DNA of 40,568 nucleotides from Kiritimatiellia bacterium. GTDB taxonomy: Bacteria; Verrucomicrobiota; Kiritimatiellia; RFP12; UBA1067. Below are positions 24,082 to 32,783 of this stretch, in pieces. The translations under genes and the position numbers were made by a program. Position 1 is the first letter of the stretch. Each line of letters starts with the position of its first letter. The stretch spans positions 1-40,568 of the forward strand of contig JAFRSR010000425.1 in assembly GCA_017427485.1 (NCBI GenBank). Direction: 5' to 3'. The notes beneath the pieces are model-generated. The model saw only the letters and a list, made by a program, of their open reading frames with translations. It was not told where the DNA came from and ran no database searches.

Positions 24082-25322
24082 CGAACAGGTCCCTTCTTTG
24101 ACTTGCGAATTATCGTACCGAACGACTCTTGTTCGATCCAACGCCCACGGAACAAAATACGTTTCACATCATCCGCGAACCGGAAGTTCTTCCATTGCGG
24201 ATTTGCAAGGAACGCCCAAGCGCGTTTAGACTGATCGGATGTCAACTCGCGTCCCGCATCTGGCGCGGCGCACTCAAGAATGTCGGCCGCAACAACGCGC
24301 TTGAGTGCGATGCATTTGCCGATTTCAGACGCAATCCTGAATCCGTCAAGATCTGCATCGCCTTCATGGTTACATTCTGATCCAGTCTTGCCAAGCTTAT
24401 GGAGAAACATCTTAACCGCCAGACACGGATAGCCCCCCGTGTAAACGCAGGCATCCCCTTTTCGTACCATGTTCGCAAACGGCGCGGCATTTTCACTCGT
24501 CGTCACGGCGCGAGGCTTCCCGGCCCATCTTACCTCCGCAATCTCAAGAACCGTCTCAAGCGGAAGTTGCGTCGCCATTCTTCTGACATAGTAATCGCGA
24601 GGATAGTCGAAAACCGCCCCATCCTTCATGACCAGATACACAGGCGCTGAGAACGTGACGCTACTCGTGTAGGGGTTGTCAACGATTAAGGCCCCTTCAA
24701 GTGCACGTCTTTCATCATCTGCTGGCGAATCGGCCAGCGTCGCTGCAATTATGACTAACTGACGCCGCAAACCGCCACTTCTCAGCTTTTTGCTGTCTCC
24801 AAACCAGTCCGACCCGAGCTGTGAAAGCGTCGTGACAAGTCCGCACTCTGGGCCATCGAACCTACCGACAAAAGAGCGGAAAAGCTGCATCCAATCTTTT
24901 CGGTTCTCCGGCGTTGCAAGGAAACGCAACACCTCCTCATTTGCGGCTAGCTTATCGATGAATGACGAAAGTTCTGGTTCAAGCAGCTTCAGTCGTACAA
25001 AAACATCCTCGTCGTCACCATCACCATCCGCCACCTTAGCAAGGCCAAAATACTCCAACGCTCCTCGCCACATGATGGGATCGCGGAGAAACGAATGAAT
25101 CTGCAGATAAAAACGACCGTCAGCGGTGCGCTGCCCCACTGTCCCGAAGAGATGCTCCAGTTCACGCTGGGCGTCGTAGTTGAGCCCCTTAGCCGAAAAC
25201 GTCTCCGGCAGTCTCACCCCACGCGCCACCTTCGAGGCGAGTTTCTTCACGATATCACACACCACTGGCGCCTTCTCCACCGCCGCCTCAATCGCCGCCT
25301 TGTTCAATAAACTGTCGTTCAT
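24078..25322 (-). CDS. jetD: Wadjet-type JetD (TOPRIM nuclease subunit)
   Basis: This 414-aa protein has a C-terminal TOPRIM-like region: VTTSENAAPF (metal-binding Glu), VYTGGYPCLAVKMFL, and EGDADLDGFRIASEI (DxD pair), the layout of JetD, the topoisomerase VI-like nuclease subunit that cuts DNA extruded by JetABC. The N-terminal 200 residues are helical and include RGVRLPETFSAKGLNYDAQRE. The start ATG 25322 overlaps the JetC stop by 4 nt and its own stop overlaps JetA by 4 nt. Confidence 0.82.
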   Translation of the reverse strand: MNDSLLNKAAIEAAVEKAPVVCDIVKKLASKVARGVRLPETFSAKGLNYDAQRELEHLFGTVGQRTADGRFYLQIHSFLRDPIMWRGALEYFGLAKVADGDGDDEDVFVRLKLLEPELSSFIDKLAANEEVLRFLATPENRKDWMQLFRSFVGRFDGPECGLVTTLSQLGSDWFGDSKKLRSGGLRRQLVIIAATLADSPADDERRALEGALIVDNPYTSSVTFSAPVYLVMKDGAVFDYPRDYYVRRMATQLPLETVLEIAEVRWAGKPRAVTTSENAAPFANMVRKGDACVYTGGYPCLAVKMFLHKLGKTGSECNHEGDADLDGFRIASEIGKCIALKRVVAADILECAAPDAGRELTSDQSKRAWAFLANPQWKNFRFADDVKRILFRGRWIEQESFGTIIRKSKKGPVR

Positions 25323-28300
25323 TTCGTCTCCTCCTTGATCGTCATGCCTACCTCGGGCGAGTCGCCACCAAGAAGATCGGTCTGCGTAGGCGTGTTACGC
25401 CAGACGACGGGCGTGAGATGCACGTCAAGGTTCTCGTCCTTGATCACGATGAGGGACACCGAATGCCTGATTTCGCGCTTCACGCCGTCCTGGTCTGGCG
25501 ACGAAACGAAGAGCTGAAGCCCGAGATCGTCTGCAAACGCCAGAAGTTGGTCGCGCCGCGCGGCGTCGATTCCGTAGAACGCCTCGTCGAAGAGAATCGG
25601 CAACGTCTTCGGCGGCTCCGCGCCGTCCCCGCCGTGATACAGAAACTCGGCAACCGTAAGAATCAGGAGATAGTTCGGCACGGCCTGTTCACCGCCGGAT
25701 CCCATGCTCTTTACCTTGCGGTCGATGACACGTCCTTCCTCGTTCTCCGTCACGACCTTCAGCTCGAAACGGAACCACCTGCGGTAGTCGAAGATTTCGG
25801 GTATCGTATCTATCTCCGCGTTGAGTATCTCCTCACGGTGCTGCGCAAGATATTCGCGCAGCTCGTCCTTCTCGCCGCCGGAGTCGAGCGCATACCCCTT
25901 TCGGACAAGCTCGACGAAATGCTCGTATTCCGGAACAGGCGTGATCGCGAACGCATAGCGGTTCGACCCGAAATGCCGTCCCGCAAGCTTGCGCTGGATG
26001 CGTCCCGTGAGGTCGGTTATGCGCATGAGGTCCATGTACAGCCTCCGCATCACCTCGCCCATGAAGATACGTTCGAACACTTCGCGGCTCTTCTGGTCAA
26101 GGACGCCGCGCAACTCGTCAAGTCGACGTTTCTCGTCCAAAAGAACTTCCGCAAGCGGACTCCCACGTCTGTCCGTAATCTTGTTCGCAGACCTGTCGAA
26201 CGAGAATGCATAAGCCTCACCTTTCTGGTCGCGGACCTTGCTCTCGATCTTCGCCTCCGTCGCACCGGCATCCTTCGCAAGTTGTTCCCTGAGAGCAGCA
26301 AAGTTCACGCCCTCTTCCACACATTGCGGACACTCTGCCGCCGCAAACGCGACGATTTCCGTTCCTTCTGGGATCTGCGCCTCGAATCGGACCTTAAACG
26401 ACTCGGCCCGCGTAATTGCGTCGGCCGCCTCTTTTTCCTTCGCCTCGCGGGCCTTGGCAAGCCCCTCCAGCTTTACACGCACGCCACCGATCTCGCGGTT
26501 TTTCTCTTCCGCCTCGTTATCTTTCGCACGCACGGCCTTTTCTGCGGAAGCGATGCGCTTTTCAAGCGATCCGTCAATCCCCTCGGCGCGCATCTTCACG
26601 CGGATGTCCTCAAGCTCTTCGCGCGCCGCATTCGCATCTGCCCTGCGCTCGCGCGCCATGTTGCCTGCAAGCGCCGCGCGTTCCGCCGCCCGCGCCACTT
26701 CGCCTGCCGTACCACGCACCGCAGCCGCCTCACGCCAAGCGACATCACGCGCCGCCTCAAGCGATTGCTCCAGTTTCTTCAGATGCGCAAGCTCGTCTGC
26801 ACTGGACGAAGCGGTCTTCTCTGCCGCCTTTTGCGCCTTCTCCGCTTCGGTAAGCAGCACCTCCGCCTCTTTCTCACGCCGTGCCTGTTCAGCCTCTCGC
26901 GCCTTGCGTCCGATAAGGCGCGGCTTCACAACCGGAGCCGTCCCCTCGCGTCCTCTGAAAAGCCACGTCTTCTGCGAAAGGAAATCTCTGTCCATCGGGC
27001 CGACCTTCGCCGCAAGATGCCGCGCAAAGAGAACAATTGACTCCGGGTCCGACTCCTCAAAAGACACAAACGAACCTAACCACGGCGCAATATCGTTTAC
27101 CACCGACACATCGCCGGCCTCGCCCCGCACAGCGATAGTCGAGCCTACACTTTGTTGGCGTCCGCTTGTTGTTGCCGCCCACGCAATCCGCCGCACCTGA
27201 TCGGCCTCTTCGGGACTTACAAGCCATGTCGCCAGGAACTCGTCGCCGACAAGTCGCTCCAAGAGCGCCAGATGCCGTGCGTCACACCCGGAGGCCGGCT
27301 CCACCAGTTCATAGACAGGACGCGCCCCGAGCATCTGCGAACGAATCTCCGCGCGTACCTCCTCAAATCCCGCCACCCCCGGAAAGTTCTCGCCACGCGC
27401 ACGAATCGCAGCCAGTTCTGCACGCCGCGCATCCGTTTCGCGCGTTGCCGCCTCAGCCTCCGCACGTGCATGAAATGCCGCATCCGAACGCGCCTCGCGT
27501 TCGACGGCAACCTTGGAGCGAACTTCGGCGAACAAATCAGAGAAATCCCCTGCGGGAGGGCGGCTGTCCACAGCCGCCGCTCCATACAGCGCATCTGCAA
27601 TTCCGCCAACGGCGAAGTTCGCCGACTTTCCTGCGGTAATGATGTCGTCCGCGCATTTCCTGAGCACCACGCTACGTTTCGCACGTGCATCCCGCTCCGC
27701 CTTCTCAGCGGCGTCCGCCATACGTCGCATCTCGGCATAGACACGCTCCGCCTCTACTGCCTTGCGATTCGCCTCCGTGAAGCGCTGTGCGGACGCCTTC
27801 TCGCGGTCAATGAGGCCTGTCTTGTCCTTTGCGCGGAGTTCCGCCAGACGTTCCCGCAACCTCGCGGCCTCGCCCTTGAGCGTCGCACATTCGCTTTCGG
27901 CAGCTGCAAGCGCGACCCTCTCGCGAGACTCCGCCTCGGACAGAGATTGCACCGTACGCTCGGCCTCCGCACGCTTGCGCGACTCCTCGCACCAAGATGT
28001 GACATCCGCCTTTAGCCTAAGTTTTTCAAGACGCTCGGACTCGTGCCTCAGTTCGTCAAGATATGTAGCCCGCTCGTCAATCTGATCGAGTTTCCCTTTG
28101 CTCTCCTCGATTTCCCGCAATCCCTTCAGAAGCGGCTCGAACGTGTCTCGGCTCGGATCCTCCAGAAGCTGCCGGAAGAGGTCGTCGTAATTCGCGGCGC
28201 GCGCGGCAATCTCGCGGTACGCCTTGCCGGTTCTGAGAAGTTTGCAGACGTCAGCGTACTTCGCCTCGCCGCCAAAGAGCCGTACCCCCACTGCGTCTGC

Positions 28301-28852
28301 GTAGTCGTTGATGTGGGCATAGTACTTCCCGCCCGTTAGTGATGCCATGCCGGTCTTGAACTCGCCCTGCGATGCTGGACGCATCTTTCCAGAATGTTCG
28401 CCCGTACCAGGAATCATTATCGGCAGTTCTTTAACCGGCACGGACGCGATGCCGCCCCACCGTTCGTAGGCAACGTCCATGCCGCTTGCGGAAAGCCCGA
28501 TCGCGAGCGAGCAGACCCTCCCCGCGTCTGAACGCAGTTCAACGGCGGCATACGTGATACCGGCCTCGCGGACGGTCTTGCCCGTGACGGCGTTGTACCG
28601 AAGCACGATGCCCTGGATGGTGCGTCCGCCGGAATCCTTCGCGCCTGCGACGCGCGCGGCAGAGTTGAACTCCATTTCGCGTCCAGCGGTCAACACAAGA
28701 TGGATTGCGTCGAGAATCGTCGTTTTGCCCGAACCATTGTCACCAAGAAGGAACAGATGTCCGCCTTCAGGGATTTCAATCGTCGTCGTTCCGAGGTTGT
28801 GGAACTCCACCAGCCTCACGGCTGTGATCCGATACATCTCGCGCGGCTTCAT
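25319..28852 (-). CDS. jetC: Wadjet-type JetC (SMC/MukB-like ATPase)
   Basis: This 1177-aa SMC-family ATPase has Walker A LGDNGSGKTTILDAI (37-48), a Q-loop region, and a long coiled coil about 260-900 rich in Ala, Glu, Lys and Arg with a hinge-like globular stretch near the middle (GARPVYELVEPASGCDARHLALLERLVGDEF). The C-terminal head has RHFGSNRYAF, signature MGSGGEQAVPNYLLILTVAEFLY and Walker B LPILFDEAFYGIDAARRDQL. It is the DNA loop-extruding motor of the Wadjet complex. The start ATG 28852 overlaps the JetB stop by 4 nt; the upstream in-frame Met at 28930 would lie inside jetB. A palindromic repeat is inserted in frame at 27555-27583. Confidence 0.92.
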   Translation of the reverse strand: MKPREMYRITAVRLVEFHNLGTTTIEIPEGGHLFLLGDNGSGKTTILDAIHLVLTAGREMEFNSAARVAGAKDSGGRTIQGIVLRYNAVTGKTVREAGITYAAVELRSDAGRVCSLAIGLSASGMDVAYERWGGIASVPVKELPIMIPGTGEHSGKMRPASQGEFKTGMASLTGGKYYAHINDYADAVGVRLFGGEAKYADVCKLLRTGKAYREIAARAANYDDLFRQLLEDPSRDTFEPLLKGLREIEESKGKLDQIDERATYLDELRHESERLEKLRLKADVTSWCEESRKRAEAERTVQSLSEAESRERVALAAAESECATLKGEAARLRERLAELRAKDKTGLIDREKASAQRFTEANRKAVEAERVYAEMRRMADAAEKAERDARAKRSVVLRKCADDIITAGKSANFAVGGIADALYGAAAVDSRPPAGDFSDLFAEVRSKVAVEREARSDAAFHARAEAEAATRETDARRAELAAIRARGENFPGVAGFEEVRAEIRSQMLGARPVYELVEPASGCDARHLALLERLVGDEFLATWLVSPEEADQVRRIAWAATTSGRQQSVGSTIAVRGEAGDVSVVNDIAPWLGSFVSFEESDPESIVLFARHLAAKVGPMDRDFLSQKTWLFRGREGTAPVVKPRLIGRKAREAEQARREKEAEVLLTEAEKAQKAAEKTASSSADELAHLKKLEQSLEAARDVAWREAAAVRGTAGEVARAAERAALAGNMARERRADANAAREELEDIRVKMRAEGIDGSLEKRIASAEKAVRAKDNEAEEKNREIGGVRVKLEGLAKAREAKEKEAADAITRAESFKVRFEAQIPEGTEIVAFAAAECPQCVEEGVNFAALREQLAKDAGATEAKIESKVRDQKGEAYAFSFDRSANKITDRRGSPLAEVLLDEKRRLDELRGVLDQKSREVFERIFMGEVMRRLYMDLMRITDLTGRIQRKLAGRHFGSNRYAFAITPVPEYEHFVELVRKGYALDSGGEKDELREYLAQHREEILNAEIDTIPEIFDYRRWFRFELKVVTENEEGRVIDRKVKSMGSGGEQAVPNYLLILTVAEFLYHGGDGAEPPKTLPILFDEAFYGIDAARRDQLLAFADDLGLQLFVSSPDQDGVKREIRHSVSLIVIKDENLDVHLTPVVWRNTPTQTDLLGGDSPEVGMTIKEETK
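27555..27583. repeat. GC-rich palindrome inside jetC
   Basis: GGCGGCTG (27559-27566), loop TCCA, CAGCCGCC (27571-27578), flanked by an outer GGAG (27555-27558) and CTCC (27580-27583). On the coding strand it is read in frame as GAAAVDSRPPAG within the coiled coil. It is a different sequence type from the 6100 and 13084 elements. Confidence 0.65.
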
Positions 28853-29499
28853 TCTACGCCCACCTTTCCGTCTGCGCCTATGTTCTGGGCGAGTTGAGCC
28901 GCCTGATAGTGCCACATTGCAGGAAGACACTCGAAGATCGTCTCGGACTCGCTCACGCTGTCATCGGCGGAAGGCTTGACCTTGCGCAGAAAACGGTACT
29001 TCTCCAGCTGCGGCATGATACCCTTCAGAATCTGCCGCACGCGCTCGTCAGTGTAGTTCTCCTCTTTCCCGGACATGAGCGCCCGGAAGCGCGCTGCCGC
29101 ATATTCCAGCAAGTCGCCGAAACGAAAGCGCAGGTTCTCGCGGTCATCCGCCGTCACTCCCTGTTCGCGACATTCGCGCTCAAAGAATTCAAGGACAAGC
29201 AGGAACAGCATGCAATCGTCGCGCTTCGTGAAGGTGAACATGTCGCGGTTCGGCAACGTGATCTTCTCATTGAACCACTTCGGCTTGTAGAGCCTGGCGC
29301 ATTTCGCATCCATCACAAGTGACCATCCGAAGAACTTGTCGAAGAATGCTTCGAATGCGCGCTTGTACCGCACCAGAACAAGAAACTGCCGCTCATCGTC
29401 CGTCTTGTAGAAGTACGGGGATTCCAAAAGGATGTTTAGGACAGACCGCACACTCTGCGCCGTCTGCTCCCCTCCGTCAATCAATTCTTCAATCTTCAT
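28849..29499 (-). CDS. jetB: Wadjet-type JetB (KITE/MukE-like subunit)
   Basis: This protein of about 216 aa has the tandem winged-helix character of JetB: AQSVRSVLNILLESPYFYKTDDERQFLVLVRYKRAFEAFFDKFFGWSLVMD, then FTKRDDCMLFLLVLEFFERE, then RFRFGDLLEYAAARF. It binds the kleisin JetA. The start is ambiguous: ATG 29499 (MKIEELID, weak GGTGG 5 nt upstream) is used here; ATG 29511, or TTG 29520 overlapping the ATPase stop as TTGA, are possible. Its stop overlaps the jetC start by 4 nt. Confidence 0.82.
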   Translation of the reverse strand: MKIEELIDGGEQTAQSVRSVLNILLESPYFYKTDDERQFLVLVRYKRAFEAFFDKFFGWSLVMDAKCARLYKPKWFNEKITLPNRDMFTFTKRDDCMLFLLVLEFFERECREQGVTADDRENLRFRFGDLLEYAAARFRALMSGKEENYTDERVRQILKGIMPQLEKYRFLRKVKPSADDSVSESETIFECLPAMWHYQAAQLAQNIGADGKVGVE

Positions 29500-29516
29500 C
29501 ACAGCCACCATCTTCC

Positions 29517-30722
29517 TCAATACAAGAACCCGAACAGCCAGAGCGGTATCTTGTTGCCGAAACCGGTTTCGATGTCGTCGGCGGCAATAAAGCTGTCAGG
29601 AATGTCCTTGATCTGCGAGAAGCCCTTGCCGGGGCCGCCCACCTCGAAAAGATAGCGCCCGTCGACCAGGAAGTCGCCTTTCTCCGCGCAGACGACCTCA
29701 TGCCCCGCCGAGCGAAGCTGGTTCACGAAGAACGTCTCGCGTATCGTCCCTTCATTGGCGCGAGAGACAAGCGCGTGCATGATGTTCGGATTGTCGCAGA
29801 ATATCTTCTCGGGACGCGAGAGGTTCTTCAACGTGTCCTTGCCAGATGGCACAAGCGCAAGAAGTCCGGCGCGTTCCAGCACCGAAAGCATCTTGAGACC
29901 CTGGTTCCTGTCGGTCTCAAGTTCGCGATACAACGCCGACATGTTCGGCTGCTGCGGACAACTCGCGGCAAGCACCATCAGCATCTTCTTTGTCTTTCTT
30001 ATCGTGGCTGGCGTCACGTCCTCAACCGCCGGATAGTCGCTATCCAGCACCTTGTCAATTGTTTCCACCACACGTTCGTAGTAGCCCGAATGCTCCGTCT
30101 TGTAGAACGGATAGTAGCCGGTCTTCAAGTAGCGCTCAAAAAGCGGAATGGGGCGAATATTCTTCACAAGCTCCATGGCGATTTCGACATGCCCCCGCAA
30201 CAGCTCTTCAAGCGTGAGCGGAGAAGGATCCAAAACACCTTCGTATGCGAGAAACTCCCTGAAAGAGAGACCGTTCAGGTTGTAGGACATCTGACGTCGC
30301 GAAAGGTCGCCCTCGCGGTTGTCCATTTTCAAGATGGATGAACCGCTGTACACCACGTTCATCCCGGAATAGAAATCAGTGATGTTCTTGATGATCGTCT
30401 GCCAATGCTCGAAGTGGTGGACTTCGTCGATAAAGAGATGTGTCACCCCCTGCTTATGGACTTCTTCGACGAACTCGAGTGGCGAATGCGTCTTGAACCA
30501 GTAATGGTCGAACGAAACGTAAAATGCGCGCGCATCAAGGCCAAAACGCTCTTTGACGCTTTGGCGCAAAATCGTTGTCTTGCCCGTTCCCCTTGCACCC
30601 TTGACGCAAACCAAGCGATTCTCCCAATCTATCGACGGGAAAAGATATCGATGAAACGCCGTCGGCGTTTCGTCAATCAGCCGATTTGAAATCAGCCGCA
30701 TTCTCGACAATTCTTCGTCCAT
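29517..30722 (-). CDS. AAA ATPase with C-terminal DUF4143 domain, first gene of the Jet operon
   Basis: This 401-aa ATPase has Walker A CVKGARGTGKTTILRQS (42-50), Walker B THLFIDEVHHF, the arginine/sensor region VVYSGSSILKMDNREGDLSRR, YNLNGLSFREFLAY and a C-terminal DUF4143-like part with winged helix (MSALYRELETDRNQGLKMLSVLERAGLL) and PD-(D/E)xK-like fold elements (NQLRSAGHEVVCAEKGDFLVDGRYLFEVGG). The latter might bind DNA or be an inactive nuclease. The family is common but usually solitary. Here its stop abuts jetB with no gap, and it is transcribed first from the extended -10 at 30796, so it is part of the Jet operon. Confidence 0.86.
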   Translation of the reverse strand: MDEELSRMRLISNRLIDETPTAFHRYLFPSIDWENRLVCVKGARGTGKTTILRQSVKERFGLDARAFYVSFDHYWFKTHSPLEFVEEVHKQGVTHLFIDEVHHFEHWQTIIKNITDFYSGMNVVYSGSSILKMDNREGDLSRRQMSYNLNGLSFREFLAYEGVLDPSPLTLEELLRGHVEIAMELVKNIRPIPLFERYLKTGYYPFYKTEHSGYYERVVETIDKVLDSDYPAVEDVTPATIRKTKKMLMVLAASCPQQPNMSALYRELETDRNQGLKMLSVLERAGLLALVPSGKDTLKNLSRPEKIFCDNPNIMHALVSRANEGTIRETFFVNQLRSAGHEVVCAEKGDFLVDGRYLFEVGGPGKGFSQIKDIPDSFIAADDIETGFGNKIPLWLFGFLY

Positions 30723-30734
30723 TCCATTGCCCTG

Positions 30735-30789
30735 TTAGTGTTTCCATTCACGAACGGAGCGCGGTCTTTAGTGTTTCCATTCACGAACG
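30735..30789. repeat. Two 22-bp direct repeats in the leader of the ATPase-Jet operon
   Basis: Two perfect copies begin TTAGTGTTTCCATTC and end CACGAACG (30735-30756 and 30768-30789), giving a 33-bp period with an 11-bp spacer. They occupy almost the entire predicted 5' leader, from the expected start point to the ribosome-binding site (AGGG, 7 nt before ATG 30722). The period is close to three DNA turns and equals 11 codons; a short frame starting GTGAATGGAAAC runs through both copies. They may be operators on one face of the helix, or an RNA element. Confidence 0.75.
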
Positions 30790-30795
30790 AGAAAG

Positions 30796-30804
30796 ATTAT
30801 ATCA
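30796..30804 (-). promoter_or_regulatory. Extended -10 promoter of the ATPase-Jet operon
   Basis: TGATATAAT on the minus strand is a perfect extended -10 (TGnTATAAT). No convincing -35 is visible. The predicted start lies at about 30789, exactly at the edge of the direct repeats. Confidence 0.65.
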
Positions 30805-30852
30805 TATTTTCTGGCAAAATGCCGAATCTTCTTCAAATTAGTTCAAACCGCT

Positions 30853-30915
30853 TCATCGTCCTTCCGTCGCGCCCTTGAAGTGCCTGAACTCGCGTCCGAT
30901 GAACTTTTCTCATTC
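30853..30915 (-). pseudogene. Possible remnant of a DUF1653-type small gene
   Basis: In one minus-strand frame the stretch reads EKFIGREFRHFKG, the characteristic N-terminus of DUF1653 proteins, followed by ATEGR and a stop at 30853. The start is out of frame (an AAAA run near 30905) and the rest of the domain is absent. A short remnant is the simplest reading; chance is not excluded. Confidence 0.3.
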
Positions 30916-30922
30916 ATTCTGT

Positions 30923-31759
30923 TCAACGCTCATCGATCTTTCCTCCTGTATGAATGTATTCAAGTCTCTCGCCCATGATCTCCTTCATGCGCGCAAAAGG
31001 CTCCACGCCGGTGCAGTGGCAGGTGTAGAATCGGCACGGATAGTCCATGAGCCGCCGCGCGATCTCCTCCTGCTCGCGAATATCCGTGCCGTCATAACCC
31101 GTCTTCCGCATCAGATGGAAGCCACTAACAACAACTTGCGGGAGATTCTCGCGACCGAACTTCCGGACAAACTCATCCAAGATGTTGAGGACGCCACTAT
31201 GCGCGCATCCCGAGATCACGGCGCTCGCGCCGGCGCAACGGACATACAGGCTCTGCTCGTGGACGAAATCATCCTGCACATAACCCTCCCCCTCTTTCTT
31301 CATGATGCGCTTGTTCGTTGAGGGGAGCGGATGATTGCGCCTCTCCATCGTGAACACCGCGATCTCGTCGTCGATCCGCGTATCGCCGTCGAGAAGCCGC
31401 ACCTGGCGAAGCGAGAGAATGGACTTTTCGATGCCAATGTAGCGATAGCCCTTCTCGGGGCCGTCGAAGGCGTAGTATTCGCCCCCGGCGCTGCGCTGCA
31501 TGTAAATGGCCGCCGTCGGATTCAACTCGGCAAAAGCAAGAAGACCGCCCGAATGGTCGTAGTGCCCGTGGCTCAAGATGGCCACATCAACCATACGCAG
31601 ATCAACACCCAACCGTTCGGCGTTGCGGAGCGTCTCGTCCGACGGCCCCGCATCGACGAGAATCCTATGCGCGGCGGTCTCGACATAAAACGCCAGCCCA
31701 TGCGCAGGGACACATCCCTCCGCCCCTGGCGTATTCTCGATCAGGTTAACGATTCTCAT
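30923..31759 (-). CDS. MBL-fold metallo-hydrolase
   Basis: This 278-aa cytoplasmic metallo-beta-lactamase-fold protein has LVDAGPSDETLRNAERLGVD, metal motif LSHGHYDHSGGL, VISGCAHSGVLNILD, a VSGFHLM segment and FYTCHCTG with late Cys/His, as in the group related to 7,8-dihydropterin-6-methyl-4-(beta-ribofuranosyl)aminobenzene-phosphate synthase homologues. The Cys-rich second half is typical. The substrate in bacteria is unknown. It stands alone; 88 nt separate it from the nitroreductase. Confidence 0.88.
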   Translation of the reverse strand: MRIVNLIENTPGAEGCVPAHGLAFYVETAAHRILVDAGPSDETLRNAERLGVDLRMVDVAILSHGHYDHSGGLLAFAELNPTAAIYMQRSAGGEYYAFDGPEKGYRYIGIEKSILSLRQVRLLDGDTRIDDEIAVFTMERRNHPLPSTNKRIMKKEGEGYVQDDFVHEQSLYVRCAGASAVISGCAHSGVLNILDEFVRKFGRENLPQVVVSGFHLMRKTGYDGTDIREQEEIARRLMDYPCRFYTCHCTGVEPFARMKEIMGERLEYIHTGGKIDER

Positions 31760-31847
31760 ACTGCTTGGCTCATCGATGATAGACCTTCGGCAATGGGCTT
31801 GTCGCGCCCGGTGTAGCTGTCACTTCAGGTTTAACCACCGTTCTTTT

Positions 31848-32696
31848 TCATGGTTTCTCCCAGTAGATTGTCCGGGCGTATGCGTCACGTCGTACGCCGC
31901 GCGCGTATCGGACGGCCGCCTTGCCGAAGAGCACTGCGTAAAACGGTGCCGTGCGGCGAAGTCCGAGCGTGCGCTCCAGTATCTCCGGCACTTCTTTCTG
32001 GATGAGTCCGAGGAAACCGCACCAGCATGTGGCGATTCCAGCCGCGTTGGCCAGCAGTTCAAAATGCGCGCACGCGATTGTCACGTCCTCGCGGGGCGTC
32101 GTCACCGCCGCGTTCGTTTCGTCCGTCGATACGACGAGCATGCCAGATGCGTTGCGGAAGAAGATGTCCCCGACGCCATTGCGAAGCCTTATCGCCGGCA
32201 CGGCAAGCCAGCGGGGAAGCAGCCTGCTGCCGTCGCGGTGGCGCTCCAGCGTCGTTATGAACGCTTCCTTGAACCGCTCCATCGCCTTCCGCGTCGGCAA
32301 GCACGTGAACGTGAGCGACCGCGCATTGCACCCCGTAGGCGCGTTACCAAGGACGCGCAGCACCCGGTCAAGCGTTTCGCGGTCAACGTCCTCCTTTGCG
32401 AAACGGCGCATCGATCGGCGCGCCCTCAGCCAGTTGACGGCAGCGTCGAAGCCCGGCAATTCAAGTCCGTTGGTGGATATGCACTGTTCAGGTGCAATTC
32501 CGTCGAACGTCACGGCACCCGCCGGGCAAACGGCCAGACAATGCTGGCAGCGCATGCATGCATCCGGTTTCGCCATCACCGGCGTGCGAGAACCGTCCAT
32601 CCTCAACGCTCCGAAGGCACAGTCTTGGACGCACAAGCCGCACTTCAGGCATTTCGTGCCGTCAACCTGAAACAACCTACCTGCCGTTGTAGCCAT
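31848..32696 (-). CDS. Ferredoxin-nitroreductase fusion protein
   Basis: This 282-aa protein has an N-terminal 2[4Fe-4S] ferredoxin domain with the two cluster motifs CLKCGLCVQDC and CMRCQHCLAVCP, and a nitroreductase domain (RARRSMRRFAKEDVDRETLDRVL, APTGCNARSLTF, then ATCWCGFLGLI) that binds FMN. It is typical of anaerobes; it reduces unknown acceptors with electrons from ferredoxin. The start is ATG 32696, with AAGGA 9 nt upstream. Confidence 0.92.
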   Translation of the reverse strand: MATTAGRLFQVDGTKCLKCGLCVQDCAFGALRMDGSRTPVMAKPDACMRCQHCLAVCPAGAVTFDGIAPEQCISTNGLELPGFDAAVNWLRARRSMRRFAKEDVDRETLDRVLRVLGNAPTGCNARSLTFTCLPTRKAMERFKEAFITTLERHRDGSRLLPRWLAVPAIRLRNGVGDIFFRNASGMLVVSTDETNAAVTTPREDVTIACAHFELLANAAGIATCWCGFLGLIQKEVPEILERTLGLRRTAPFYAVLFGKAAVRYARGVRRDAYARTIYWEKP

Positions 32697-32783
32697 TTTT
32701 GCCGTTCCTTTTAAGGTCAATTCTTTTCGCGTTGACAGTCATAATGCTGAAAACTTCTTCAGATTAATTACAAATCCGTATTC

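Noticed and set aside
25418..28015. Several plus-strand frames of up to 540 codons opposite jetC
   Set aside because: Composition (Arg/Leu/His-rich) and lack of motifs show they are antisense shadows of jetC.
30735..30789. CRISPR-like direct repeat (two copies, ends in ATGGAAAC when reversed)
   Set aside because: Only two copies, an 11-bp spacer and no cas genes; far too short for an array.
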